From an uncultured Oscillospiraceae bacterium (GTDB taxonomy: Bacteria > Bacillota > Clostridia > Oscillospirales > Oscillospiraceae): 64,000 bases of DNA. The notes beneath the pieces were generated by a model. The model did no database searches. It saw only the letters and a list, made by a program, of their open reading frames with translations, and was not told the DNA's origin. Shown in pieces: positions 6,870-15,015 of this stretch (its first letter is position 1; each line of letters opens with the position of its first letter). The translations under genes and the position numbers were made by a program. The DNA lies in contig CANQMW010000007.1 of assembly GCA_947625045.1 (NCBI GenBank), forward strand, positions 1-64,000, in the 5' to 3' direction.

Positions 6870-8081
6870 TTGGTTTACAGACCTATGTATGTAGATAGGA
6901 TCATGGCCTATGTGGACACGCCCTTTGTGAAGGTGTTGACAGGTGTTCGTCGCTGTGGGAAGTCCACTATATTGAAAATGATTATGGAAAAACTACGGGT
7001 GGAAGGAAATATCCCTGACGACCGGATCATAAGCCGCCGTTATGATTCGATGGAATATGCGGATATGACTGCAAAACAGATGTACGCTGAACTGAAACAA
7101 CTCCTATCCCCCACCGACAGAACGTATTTGTTTCTTGATGAGGTGCAGGAGATCAAGGGCTGGGAAAGGGTCGTCAATTCACTTGCCTCAAATCATAATG
7201 TGGATCTATATGTGACAGGCTCCAACTCCCGCATGATGTCCTCAGAGATATCCACATACCTGACAGGAAGATATGTCACTTTTCGCATCTACACGCTCTC
7301 ATTTGCTGAGTACCTGAAGTTCAAGGAAGTATACAGCTCTGTTGCGGACCCAAGGACAGAACTGGCGGAATATGTTCGCTTGGGCGGATTCCCAGCAACG
7401 CATCTGCGGAAGTATTCTCAGGATGAAATATATACCATCGTGCGGGATATATACAATTCTACCATTTTTGCTGACATTGTGCGGCGCAATCAGGTAAGAA
7501 AGATCGACCAGCTGGAGCGGGTCGTCAAATTCACGTTCAACAATGTAGGCAATACTTTTTCCGCGAAGTCTATCTCGGATTATTTAAAATCAGAGAACCG
7601 GAAGATCGACAATGAAACCGTGTATAGCTATCTGGAAAAGCTGGAGAAAGCGTATTTGCTTCACCGCTGCTCCAGATATGACATACAAGGCAAGGAACTG
7701 CTAAAAACGCAGGAGAAATTTTATCTTGCGGATACATCCTTGAGATACAGTGTTTTAGGCTATAATGCCGATACAGTCGCTGCGAGTCTTGAGAACATTG
7801 TCTACTTGGAACTCTGTCGCAGAGGTTACACTGTCCATATTGGGAAAACCAATGATGGAGAAATAGATTTCATAGGCACAAGGCAGAATGAAAAGCTCTA
7901 TGCTCAGGTCACCCAGGAGGTCCGTTCCGAGAAAGCTGAAAAACGTGAATATCATCGTCTGCTTGAAATACATGACAACTATCCCAAATATGTATTAAGA
8001 GCGGATGAGTTTGCAGGAGGAAACTACGAAGGCATAAAAACGATGCATATAGCCGATTTCCTTCTCAGTTCGGAGTACTAA
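6870..8081 (+). CDS. AAA-type ATPase with DUF4143-like C-terminus
   Basis: A predicted cytoplasmic ATPase of the widespread bacterial/archaeal AAA_14-DUF4143 family, whose role is generally unknown. Walker A is GVRRCGKST and Walker B is YLFLDEVQE. A sensor-like TGSNSRM follows. The C-terminal half contains a winged-helix-like region (FSAKSISDYLKS) and the closing DGEIDFI segment, which resembles a nuclease-type D-ExK strand (DGEIDFIGTRQNEKLYAQV). I start it at TTG 6870, because GGAGGTG lies 6 bp upstream and the promoter excludes the ORF-track start. About 403 aa, full length for the family. It is transcribed alone. Confidence 0.8.
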   Translation: MVYRPMYVDRIMAYVDTPFVKVLTGVRRCGKSTILKMIMEKLRVEGNIPDDRIISRRYDSMEYADMTAKQMYAELKQLLSPTDRTYLFLDEVQEIKGWERVVNSLASNHNVDLYVTGSNSRMMSSEISTYLTGRYVTFRIYTLSFAEYLKFKEVYSSVADPRTELAEYVRLGGFPATHLRKYSQDEIYTIVRDIYNSTIFADIVRRNQVRKIDQLERVVKFTFNNVGNTFSAKSISDYLKSENRKIDNETVYSYLEKLEKAYLLHRCSRYDIQGKELLKTQEKFYLADTSLRYSVLGYNADTVAASLENIVYLELCRRGYTVHIGKTNDGEIDFIGTRQNEKLYAQVTQEVRSEKAEKREYHRLLEIHDNYPKYVLRADEFAGGNYEGIKTMHIADFLLSSEY

Positions 8082-8125
8082 CTGACTACTGGGTAGCAGT
8101 ATCCAAGCGACATGGTCATTCAAAT

Positions 8126-8164
8126 AGTCCCCATCCATGAGTTGCCAGTTCATGGATGGGGACT
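8126..8164. repeat. perfect 15-bp inverted repeat after the ATPase gene
   Basis: AGTCCCCATCCATGA and its exact reverse complement with a 9-base loop, 45 bp past the ATPase stop. It is a probable transcription terminator or stabilising hairpin, though no T-run follows. No gene is recognised in the rest of 8165-8378. Confidence 0.6.
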
Positions 8165-8378
8165 TCTGTGTATGATTTGGATTACCGCTGTCACCCGGTC
8201 GACTATGACGCCTTTGCCACGAACCTGGGTCATCTGCCAGCATAGAAAGCGTCTTAACACTCAATGTAACAGGTAGTGCAAGAGCGCCAAACTTTTCTCT
8301 TTCACAATTTAACCCATTGACAAACGCATTTCCGTGTGATAGCGTCATATCAAGCTTGGGGCGATATGGAGGTTTAAC

Positions 8379-8624
8379 ATGAAGTCAACTGGGATCGTCC
8401 GAAAGGTGGATGAATTGGGCCGCATTGTGCTGCCTATTGAACTGCGCCGTACCATGGACATCGCGGTGCGTGACCCCCTGGAGGTTTACATGGCCGAGGA
8501 TACAGTCATATTGAAAAAGCATCAGCCTGCGTGCGTATTCTGCAACAGTTATAAAGACCTCACCAGCTATAAAGGAAAGAATATCTGCTCCTCATGTGTT
8601 ACCGCTCTGCTAAAAAAGGCATAA
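8379..8624 (+). CDS. AbrB-type regulator with a C-terminal zinc-ribbon-like tail
   Basis: An 81-residue AbrB/SpoVT-fold transcription factor. The swapped-hairpin domain covers residues 1-50 (TGIVRKVDELGRIVLPIELR), which is typical of transition-state regulators. Residues 52-76 carry CVFC and CSSC pairs, a likely zinc-binding ribbon. GGAGG is present before the ATG. Its targets are unknown. It is flanked by hairpins and seems to be a single-gene unit. Confidence 0.8.
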   Translation: MKSTGIVRKVDELGRIVLPIELRRTMDIAVRDPLEVYMAEDTVILKKHQPACVFCNSYKDLTSYKGKNICSSCVTALLKKA

Positions 8625-8663
8625 CTGGCTACATCAGACTTCACTTATTTTCTTGGTTTCTTC

Positions 8664-8696
8664 AGAGCGTCCGCCTTCTGGCGGGCGCTCTTTTCT
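8664..8696 (+). terminator. intrinsic terminator of the AbrB-type gene
   Basis: AGAGCGTCCGCC pairs with GGCGGGCGCTCT (one G-U) around a TTCT loop and is followed by TTTTC. Confidence 0.8.
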
Positions 8697-8790
8697 ATTC
8701 ATTCGGCGTCTTTCTGAAATAAATGGGTGTCACAGATTGAAGCGCACGCTGCGTATCATTATGCCAGCGCCGGAGGCGGGCCACTGACGA

Positions 8791-10035
8791 TCAGGAGTAC
8801 ATCAGCCCAGGCATCTTTACCAGGTCCCGACCGTCACAGGGCATCTTCAAATCGCCCATGAGCGTTGCATAGGTAAGCGCTTTTTTCCCGTATCTCTCCC
8901 GAACAGCCTCCACGGCATCCTGCAGCCGTTCCCTGCGCTCCATTCGCTGCGTATCCACAAACAATGATAACTGGTCCGGCGTCTCTTGCGGCACCAAATT
9001 GGTAGCACGCACAGTGACAGCCCGGACCTTTGTTGTCCATGGGTACCGTTCGCAGAACAGCTTATATGCGCCGGAAGCTATCTCGCTGGGCAGCTGCGTC
9101 ATAAACGGCAGGTGCCCTCTGTACTGGGCACCCATGAGGTCGTTGCCGCGTACCCAAAGCTCCACGCCCCTTGCAGTCAGGCCATGGATGCGGAGCCGGT
9201 GCCCAATGTCCTGGGACAGCTCCAGAATCACCTTCCAGACCTCCTCCCTGTTCACCAGATCCGCCACACAGGTGATTCCATGGCCGATGGATTTGATTGG
9301 CGACTCATAGTCCTTATGCATGACCCGCGAGGTATCCGTCCCGCTGGCATACCGCCAAAGCGCTAGGCCGTTGACGCCCATGAGCCGCTGAAAAAACTCT
9401 GGTTCTGTGTTTGCGATGTCTCCGATGGTGTGTATTCCGTACTTGGCCAGTTTTGCTGTCGTTGCCCGACCGCAGTAGATCATATCGCTGGCTGGGAGCG
9501 GCCACACTTTCTCCCTGTAGTTCTCCGGGGTGATTTCCGTAATGGCGTCCGGTTTCTTCATGTCGGAGCCGAGCTTGGCAAAAACCTTATTATAGGAGAC
9601 CCCAACACTGACCGTGAGCCCCAGCTCCTCTTTCATCGAGCGGCGGATCTTCTCCGCTATAGTCATCCCGTCGCCGGCACTCCAACGGCTGTGTGTCACA
9701 TCCAGCCAGCACTCGTCCATCCCGAACGGCTCGATGAGATCCGTGTATCGCTGGTAGATGTTTCTGGCCAGCTTGGAATACTTTAAATACTCATCATAGT
9801 GCGGCAGCACCGACACCATGTCCGGGCAAAGCTGCTTTGCTTCCCAGTTGACCATCCCGGTCTTGACCCCGCACTTTTTCGCCTCCTCTGACTTTGCGAG
9901 CACAATCCCGTGCCGCTCCTCCGTTGCTCCACATACTACGACAGGTTTCCCCCGGAGCGTTGGATCAAGCATCATCTCGACCGAGGCGTAAAAGCAGTTC
10001 TGGTCACTGTGGAGTATAGTCCGCTGTTCCGCCAT
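8791..10035 (-). CDS. Y-family DNA polymerase (UmuC/DinB type)
   Basis: Error-prone translesion polymerase, 414 aa. Palm motifs are HSDQNCFYASVE near the start and FGMDECWLDVT near 105-115, supplying the metal-binding acidic residues. A helix-hairpin-helix/little-finger region follows. I start it at the ATG at 10035, which has AAAGGAGGGGAGG directly upstream. It is divergent from a self-cleaving repressor gene with a consensus promoter, a layout typical of damage-inducible mutagenesis modules on mobile elements. The C-terminus lacks an obvious sliding-clamp box, though one may be present in weak form. Confidence 0.9.
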   Translation of the reverse strand: MAEQRTILHSDQNCFYASVEMMLDPTLRGKPVVVCGATEERHGIVLAKSEEAKKCGVKTGMVNWEAKQLCPDMVSVLPHYDEYLKYSKLARNIYQRYTDLIEPFGMDECWLDVTHSRWSAGDGMTIAEKIRRSMKEELGLTVSVGVSYNKVFAKLGSDMKKPDAITEITPENYREKVWPLPASDMIYCGRATTAKLAKYGIHTIGDIANTEPEFFQRLMGVNGLALWRYASGTDTSRVMHKDYESPIKSIGHGITCVADLVNREEVWKVILELSQDIGHRLRIHGLTARGVELWVRGNDLMGAQYRGHLPFMTQLPSEIASGAYKLFCERYPWTTKVRAVTVRATNLVPQETPDQLSLFVDTQRMERRERLQDAVEAVRERYGKKALTYATLMGDLKMPCDGRDLVKMPGLMYS

Positions 10036-10118
10036 GCTCCTCCCCTCCTTTGCGCTCATCTTATATTCGCTGCTGGAACTCGTCAAGGTCGCAGTTGTGT
10101 ACTATTAGGAGATTTTTG

Positions 10119-10147
10119 TTGACAGTATTCTCTTAACAAGCTATAAT
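10119..10147 (+). promoter_or_regulatory. consensus sigma-A promoter of the S24 repressor
   Basis: A perfect TTGACA-N17-TATAAT in the divergent intergenic region, 27 bp before the ATG at 10174, which has AAGGAGGTG. This should be a very strong promoter unless repressed. Confidence 0.85.
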
Positions 10148-10173
10148 CCGAGACAAGCAGAAGGAGGTGCGCT

Positions 10174-11007
10174 ATGAAAAGAGCAGACTGCAGCGGCGCG
10201 GTCATCCGCCTTGATGTTGCCACCAACGCCCCCTACAACATGGAGTCAGAGCGGGAAAGAAACGTCATCGGTTGCCGCATCAAAGAGGGGCGGCACAGAA
10301 TCGGGATGAATCTGGACGCCTTCTGCGAACACCTCAAGGACTACGGCGTTTCCGTAGGCCGCGGCGGACTCAGCAAGTGGGAAACGGGAGCGACGATCCC
10401 AAACGCATAGCAGCTGGTCGCTCTGGGCTATGCTCTCGGCGTAGAGCAGGACCCGGATTACTTCACAGGTGACTGCCACCGTGACCTGAACGATGAAGGC
10501 ATGAGAAAGGTCGCCTCATATAGGGCCGACCTGATCGCCTCCGGCAGGTACACGCCCGAGGCTCTCGAAACTGACTCCCATGGCTCCATCAAGTATATCG
10601 AGATGCCCATCAGCGACCTGTGTGTTTCCGCCGGCCCCAGTAACTTCATGGACGAGGAAAATTTCGAGCTGGTTTCTTTCCCTGCTGCTGCCGTTCCAGC
10701 GAAAGCTGATTTTGGCGTCCGTGTGTCCGGTGACAGTATGGAGCCTGCATACCATGACGGCCAGATCGTCTGGGTCGAGCAGTGCAGCCGTCTCAATGTC
10801 GGGGATGTAGGCGTTTTCATCTACGACAATGCCGGCTATTTGAAATCCTACAGCGAACAGCAGCCTGCCGAGGACATTTCCGATGCTTTCACAGACAGCA
10901 GCGGTAATTTGCGGCCGCAGCCGGTCCTCATTTCCTATAACCGGAAATATGCCCCGAAGGTCATCTCCCCCAGCTACCCATTCCAGATCCTCGGGAAAGT
11001 GCTCTGA
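10174..11007 (+). pseudogene. LexA-like XRE/S24 self-cleaving repressor interrupted by an amber codon
   Basis: One continuous reading frame of 277 codons, broken only by TAG at 10408-10410 (codon 79). The N-terminal half is an XRE-type helix-turn-helix (RHRIGMNLDAFCEHL, GLSKWETG). The C-terminal half is an S24 peptidase: Ala-Gly cleavage site in CVSAGPSN near codon 153, catalytic Ser188 in SGDSMEP and Lys224 in AGYLKSY. It probably repressed the divergent polymerase until DNA damage. The amber lies where related proteins usually have an aromatic residue (IPNA-x-QL), so a Tyr codon mutated once is likely. No other damage is visible. Translational restart at the ATG at 10501, readthrough, suppression or sequencing error are alternatives to simple inactivation. 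Confidence 0.8.
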
Positions 11008-11090
11008 CTGTCCGGTTTTCGGGACATGTCCTCATTTATGATATGGTTGCAGCATTTACCTACTCATGGTTCGTGAAAGCGAGGATACAG

Positions 11091-11360
11091 ATGGACACTA
11101 TGAAACGAGTAAAGGAGCTTGTGAAAGAGCGGAATATGAGCCTCTATAGTCTGGCTAAAACATGCGACATCTCATATTCCACACTGAAGAACACTGTCTC
11201 ACGCAACGGCCAGCTGACAGTCGACACCATCGAACGCATCTGCCAGGGCCTTGGGATCCCCATGTATGAGTTCTTCATGGAGAGAAAGGACCCGCCCAGG
11301 CCACAGGCGAGGAGGTTTTCACAGAATGAGCCAGAAAGTATATGTAGAAGTGCTCGTTGA
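11091..11360 (+). CDS. small XRE-type HTH regulator
   Basis: About 89 residues. The N-terminal HTH reads MKRVKELVKERNMSLYSLAKT, then STLKNTVSRNG and GIPMYEFF, a Cro/CI-like fold. The start at 11091 has GAGG upstream. An ATG at 11100 is an alternative. Its 3' end overlaps the next gene by 35 bp, so they are co-transcribed behind the S24 repressor gene. Confidence 0.7.
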   Translation: MDTMKRVKELVKERNMSLYSLAKTCDISYSTLKNTVSRNGQLTVDTIERICQGLGIPMYEFFMERKDPPRPQARRFSQNEPESICRSAR

Positions 11361-11595
11361 CCACGACCCTGAAGGGCGAATGCTCCCCAAGGTAATCACC
11401 TGGGAGGACGGCACCCGGTATGTGATCGATAAGGTCGTGGATATCCGGCAGGCAGCATCCCGTGTGGGTGGCCAGGGCGACCGATATACCATAAGGGTGC
11501 AGGGCCGTGAGAGCTGTCTGTTCTTCGAGAGAAGCGCCAATTTGACCGGTAATGTCATCGGCCGGTGGTTCGTAGAAAGACGCACCGCAGGATAA
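11326..11595 (+). CDS. small beta-rich protein of unknown function
   Basis: An 89-residue protein starting MSQKVYVEVLVDHDPEGRMLP, with GGAGG 10 bp upstream. The pattern (short strands, a WEDG turn, a terminal RWFVE strand) suggests a compact beta barrel. Genes like this often accompany Y-family polymerases in gut Firmicutes, to my recollection, but I cannot name a function. The protein encoded at 53695-53925 shows the same arrangement. Confidence 0.6.
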   Translation: MSQKVYVEVLVDHDPEGRMLPKVITWEDGTRYVIDKVVDIRQAASRVGGQGDRYTIRVQGRESCLFFERSANLTGNVIGRWFVERRTAG

Positions 11596-11600
11596 CAGAA

Positions 11601-11645
11601 CAACGCCACCAGACCCTCCATGGGGCGCCTGGTGGCGTTGTTGAT
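11601..11645 (+). terminator. terminator of the repressor operon
   Basis: A perfect 12-bp stem, CAACGCCACCAG / CTGGTGGCGTTG, with a 16-base loop, followed by TTGATTTG. It closes the 10174-11595 transcription unit. No gene is recognised from 11646 to 11842. Confidence 0.65.
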
Positions 11646-11842
11646 TTGCAATCTCATTTTGAGCAGATAACGCAATACCAATGAGCGGCAGGACGTCCAG
11701 CATTAAACAAACTGGCCGCCGCAGAGCTCCACCTCTACGGCGACAATCTTTTCTGATATGCGGCCAACAGGCAGATTTCAAGCAGATAGAAAATACAAAA
11801 GAATGCAGTTCAAGTCAAGATGCAGAGAGTCGACTAATTTCC

Positions 11843-12154
11843 TTATCCCGCCGAGACCTCTCTCGCCTGCTTCACCATCAGCTCTACCATTTCAAGGATG
11901 CGGTGCTGTTTCTCACTGGAGACTCCATCAAGGAGCCGGGATAGCTGTGATGCCTTAAACTCTGTCCCATGCTCCACAACGTCACAGAACAGCGCGTCCG
12001 CAGAGACCTCCAAGCCGTGGATGATCGCTATCAGCTTGTCATAGCGCGGGAATGCCGTACCCCGCTCAACCGTGGAGATGTAATTCGGTGTGAGACCAAT
12101 CCTCACTGCGAACTGCTCCTGCGTCAGGCATAGCTGTTCACTGCATGCCTTCAC
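11843..12154 (-). CDS. XRE-type regulator, 5'-truncated
   Basis: HTH protein (LTQEQFAVRIGLTPNYISTVERG) with a C-terminal helical tail. The reading frame is open upstream of the GTG start (SGKRVKACSEQL) back to the TGA that ends the methyltransferase gene, so the original start codon appears to have been lost at the cassette junction near 12163. If it is still made, it starts at GTG 12154 without the usual first helix and without a clear ribosome site. It may be non-functional. Confidence 0.6.
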   Translation of the reverse strand: MKACSEQLCLTQEQFAVRIGLTPNYISTVERGTAFPRYDKLIAIIHGLEVSADALFCDVVEHGTEFKASQLSRLLDGVSSEKQHRILEMVELMVKQAREVSAG

Positions 12155-12166
12155 ACGTTTACCGGA

Positions 12167-12883
12167 TCATTTTTTGATGCATCGGATACAGAAAGACAAA
12201 GGTGACAAAAAAACTCTTCTGATTCTGAACAAATAATCTTGTGCAACTCCTTCAACAAAAAAACCATGTTCCTCTAATATAGACGCAACTTCTTCACATT
12301 TTCGATATATAGGCTTGACGCCATTAAAATGTGCATCCCAGAATATATTTGGTGACGGATCAATGATAATAAGCTCGCTTCCGGTATACAAAGAGTTCAA
12401 CACATCAATGAATAATCCATCTTCAATATAACATAAAGAGTTGCACATAAATATAATATCATTTGAACCAGATAAGTATTTATATGCATTAGCAATATCA
12501 TCATTCTTCAGAATTCCGCAGTCATCTATATTTCGATTGCGTATCGAGAAATCGATTCCAGTATACCTGCTAATTGATAGTCTACGCTGTCTTAACCAAT
12601 AATATAGGCTACCATTACCACTCCCCAAATCCAGAATAGAAACATTGTGCCACGATTTAAAATCTACCAACAACTCAATTTTAGAATAATAGCCATTTGT
12701 AGAACCATCAAACAATAAATCATCCTGCTTTTCATAATAATTAGATATAAAAAATTTTCTAATTCCATCTTTTTTCGGAATGAAAAAAGGTAATGTTATA
12801 AAAGAAACGGCTGATACATATAATTGCCTCATATATTTTTTAAATCCAGGAATCCATTCTGCCACTACTTTATATATCATCAT
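12167..12883 (-). CDS. class I SAM-dependent methyltransferase
   Basis: A Rossmann methyltransferase, 238 aa. Motif I ILDLGSGNGSLYYW lies near residue 82, with an acidic GID turn and FMCNSLCYIED as the later motif. The N-terminal ~30 residues contain a hydrophobic stretch (LYVSAVSFITLPFFI), suggesting membrane association. It overlaps the upstream amidohydrolase gene by 14 bp and has AAGGAATG before the ATG. The substrate is unknown. As last gene of the AT-rich cassette it presumably methylates a cassette product. Confidence 0.75.
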   Translation of the reverse strand: MMIYKVVAEWIPGFKKYMRQLYVSAVSFITLPFFIPKKDGIRKFFISNYYEKQDDLLFDGSTNGYYSKIELLVDFKSWHNVSILDLGSGNGSLYYWLRQRRLSISRYTGIDFSIRNRNIDDCGILKNDDIANAYKYLSGSNDIIFMCNSLCYIEDGLFIDVLNSLYTGSELIIIDPSPNIFWDAHFNGVKPIYRKCEEVASILEEHGFFVEGVAQDYLFRIRRVFLSPLSFCIRCIKK

Positions 12884-14441
12884 TCACATTCCTTTGCATC
12901 CAATACATAGGATATCCTGTTATAAAATCATTCTTATCGAGCATTCTTTTAGGCTTTTTATTCTTAAGGTTAACCATTCCTATAAATCTGGTTAGCGAAG
13001 ACTTTTTAGAATAATATGAAAGCACATCATACATTAATCTCTGAGCAACACCATTGCGCCGATATTGCTCTAGAACGTATATATTCTCTAGATGAACTTT
13101 GTTGGTTGCTTTATGGTAATGTGTTAAACAAAATCCGATGAGCGTTTTCTCAAAGAATGCTCCGATACAATAATCCTCCTCAACAGAAAACCACTCTTCA
13201 AGCTCACTGTCACTCCAACAATCACAAATCGCGCCGCAGTCAAACGAATAATGATGCAAATAAAGCGAAACAGAACTCACATCACATTCTGCTAGACGAT
13301 GAAGCGTTACATGATTGGCAATCTTATTATCTACTCTTTCCCCGGAAATCCATACTTCTTCTGGGTATCCAAGCAAATCGAGATTTGTGAGTGGATTGTC
13401 CTTGTAGCATGAAAAATCTGCATAATAGCCCTGAGCAATTCTCCCCAGCTTATCGCCTAACATTAGGGCCTGTGGTGTTGTAATTAGGTCTGAAAACAAT
13501 ATCCGTTCAATAGATATTCCAAAATCTGAATTTAATAGCTTTATCTCTCTTATTAACGAATCACAGGGTGTGCCACTAAAGCCCGAATCAGTACCTAAGG
13601 CCACCATAAGATTATTTTCAAATAATTTAGGAATTACTTTTTTCTCCCCAACAATCCAACTTTTGAGTACTTCTCCATTAATATCGCTAAATGTTTTGCA
13701 ATTATCAAGCGTGCTGTCGACCGATGCAACATAAGTTGGTATAATAATTACGTTCCGCTTTTTAATCATCTGCAATAATGAATCGCTATAGTCTCCAGCA
13801 TGCTCCAAAGTGTCTGTACCTGCTAGAACCGCTTCAAACGCTGCCTTCTCTGTGTAGGCATGACAGGAAACCAACAGATCATTACTGTGCGCGAATTCTA
13901 TCATACTCTCCAACAGGTCAAATGAAAAGGCATTGTCACCATGCAGAATTTTACAAAAGTGTATATCACTACTAATTAATTTGCTTATCGCATTTTTGAA
14001 TTGTAAAATATCCGTAACCACAACAGCGCCACGATCATGACAATGTCCCCCTGGGCAGGTAAAAAAACAACCAGAAGTATAAATCCTCGGTAGGTAGTTC
14101 TTATTAAGCCTGTTCACAATACCTATCGGCTTAAAGGAGAAACCTCCCATATCTTTTAAAGTGGTAATCCCGCATTTGCATGCATCTAAAGCATTTTTGA
14201 GAGCAATTTCGTGTAATGTACTCGTTAGCTCTTCATCGTACGGGTTCTCAAGAATATGGCAATGTGCATCAATTAGCCCTGGCAATATGTAACGAGAATA
14301 CTTCTTTTCTTCAACACAATCTGTAAAATCAACATCAACAATTGTGCCATCAGAAATAGTAAGGCAATTAAGCTGCAGCCATTTTGCACTTATAGCGTCA
14401 TAGAAGCAAGTATTATTCGGCTTATAAATATAATCACTCAA
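12870..14441 (-). CDS. amidohydrolase-GNAT acetyltransferase fusion
   Basis: A 523-residue two-domain enzyme. Residues 1-375 form a metal-dependent amidohydrolase of the imidazolonepropionase/prolidase-like branch: LIDAHCHI (HxH) near 57, SCHAYTEKA and LEHAGD as later His ligands, and GTDSGFSG with the Asp. Residues ~380-520 form a GNAT domain, with IYVLEQYRRNGVAQRLM as the acetyl-CoA loop. The start is TTG with GAGGTG 5 bp upstream. I know of no common fusion of this kind. The likely sense is hydrolysis of an amide or lactam coupled to acylation of the freed amine. Confidence 0.75.
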   Translation of the reverse strand: MSDYIYKPNNTCFYDAISAKWLQLNCLTISDGTIVDVDFTDCVEEKKYSRYILPGLIDAHCHILENPYDEELTSTLHEIALKNALDACKCGITTLKDMGGFSFKPIGIVNRLNKNYLPRIYTSGCFFTCPGGHCHDRGAVVVTDILQFKNAISKLISSDIHFCKILHGDNAFSFDLLESMIEFAHSNDLLVSCHAYTEKAAFEAVLAGTDTLEHAGDYSDSLLQMIKKRNVIIIPTYVASVDSTLDNCKTFSDINGEVLKSWIVGEKKVIPKLFENNLMVALGTDSGFSGTPCDSLIREIKLLNSDFGISIERILFSDLITTPQALMLGDKLGRIAQGYYADFSCYKDNPLTNLDLLGYPEEVWISGERVDNKIANHVTLHRLAECDVSSVSLYLHHYSFDCGAICDCWSDSELEEWFSVEEDYCIGAFFEKTLIGFCLTHYHKATNKVHLENIYVLEQYRRNGVAQRLMYDVLSYYSKKSSLTRFIGMVNLKNKKPKRMLDKNDFITGYPMYWMQRNVNDDI

Positions 14442-14453
14442 TATATCACCTCT

Positions 14454-15011
14454 TCAGTTTTTCGCAGAGCTATAATCTTTTGATTGTCTAAAGTTCTTTA
14501 TATAAAAATCATAATACCAAACAGTAAGCACAGCAATCCACATTATCATCCCAACATACTGAAGATAGATTATAAAAGAATTTGACATAACCTTCTGAAG
14601 AATAAATACAATCAAACTATATACAATTGAAGAAATATTGCACACTTGATACTTATGCAATGTAGCTTTTAACTTTGCATCCTGACTTTCCAAAAGTATA
14701 TTCCAGAGAAAATAGAAAATAAAGATTAAAGAACTAAATAAAAAGAAGTGTTCGTATGAACCGTCAGCAAGTTCTAGCAACGTTAGAAAATATAGCGCCA
14801 GGCAAAATGCATCAATCAGTAAGTATAAATCACCATAAGAAATACTGTCATCCTCTGAAGCTGTCCATCCATTCAACGCTGCTATAAATTCTATAACTGC
14901 AAATAGACGAATTATCATACTGCTACTTCTATAGAAAACAACCACTGCAAAGCCCATGAGAGCAACAATAGCAAATTTAAACGCAACCGGATATCGTCTT
15001 TCAGTGTCCAA
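14454..15011 (-). CDS. hypothetical multi-span membrane protein
   Basis: 185 residues with about five hydrophobic segments (FAIVALMGFAVVVFY, MIIRLFAVIEFIAAL, LYLLIDAFCLALYFLTL, FFLFSSLIFIFYFLW, VGMIMWIAVLTVWY). The start is TTG behind AGGAAGTGAT, just past the radical SAM stop. I recognise no family. It could be a transporter or anchor for the cassette. Confidence 0.6.
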   Translation of the reverse strand: MDTERRYPVAFKFAIVALMGFAVVVFYRSSSMIIRLFAVIEFIAALNGWTASEDDSISYGDLYLLIDAFCLALYFLTLLELADGSYEHFFLFSSLIFIFYFLWNILLESQDAKLKATLHKYQVCNISSIVYSLIVFILQKVMSNSFIIYLQYVGMIMWIAVLTVWYYDFYIKNFRQSKDYSSAKN

Positions 15012-15015
15012 GCGA

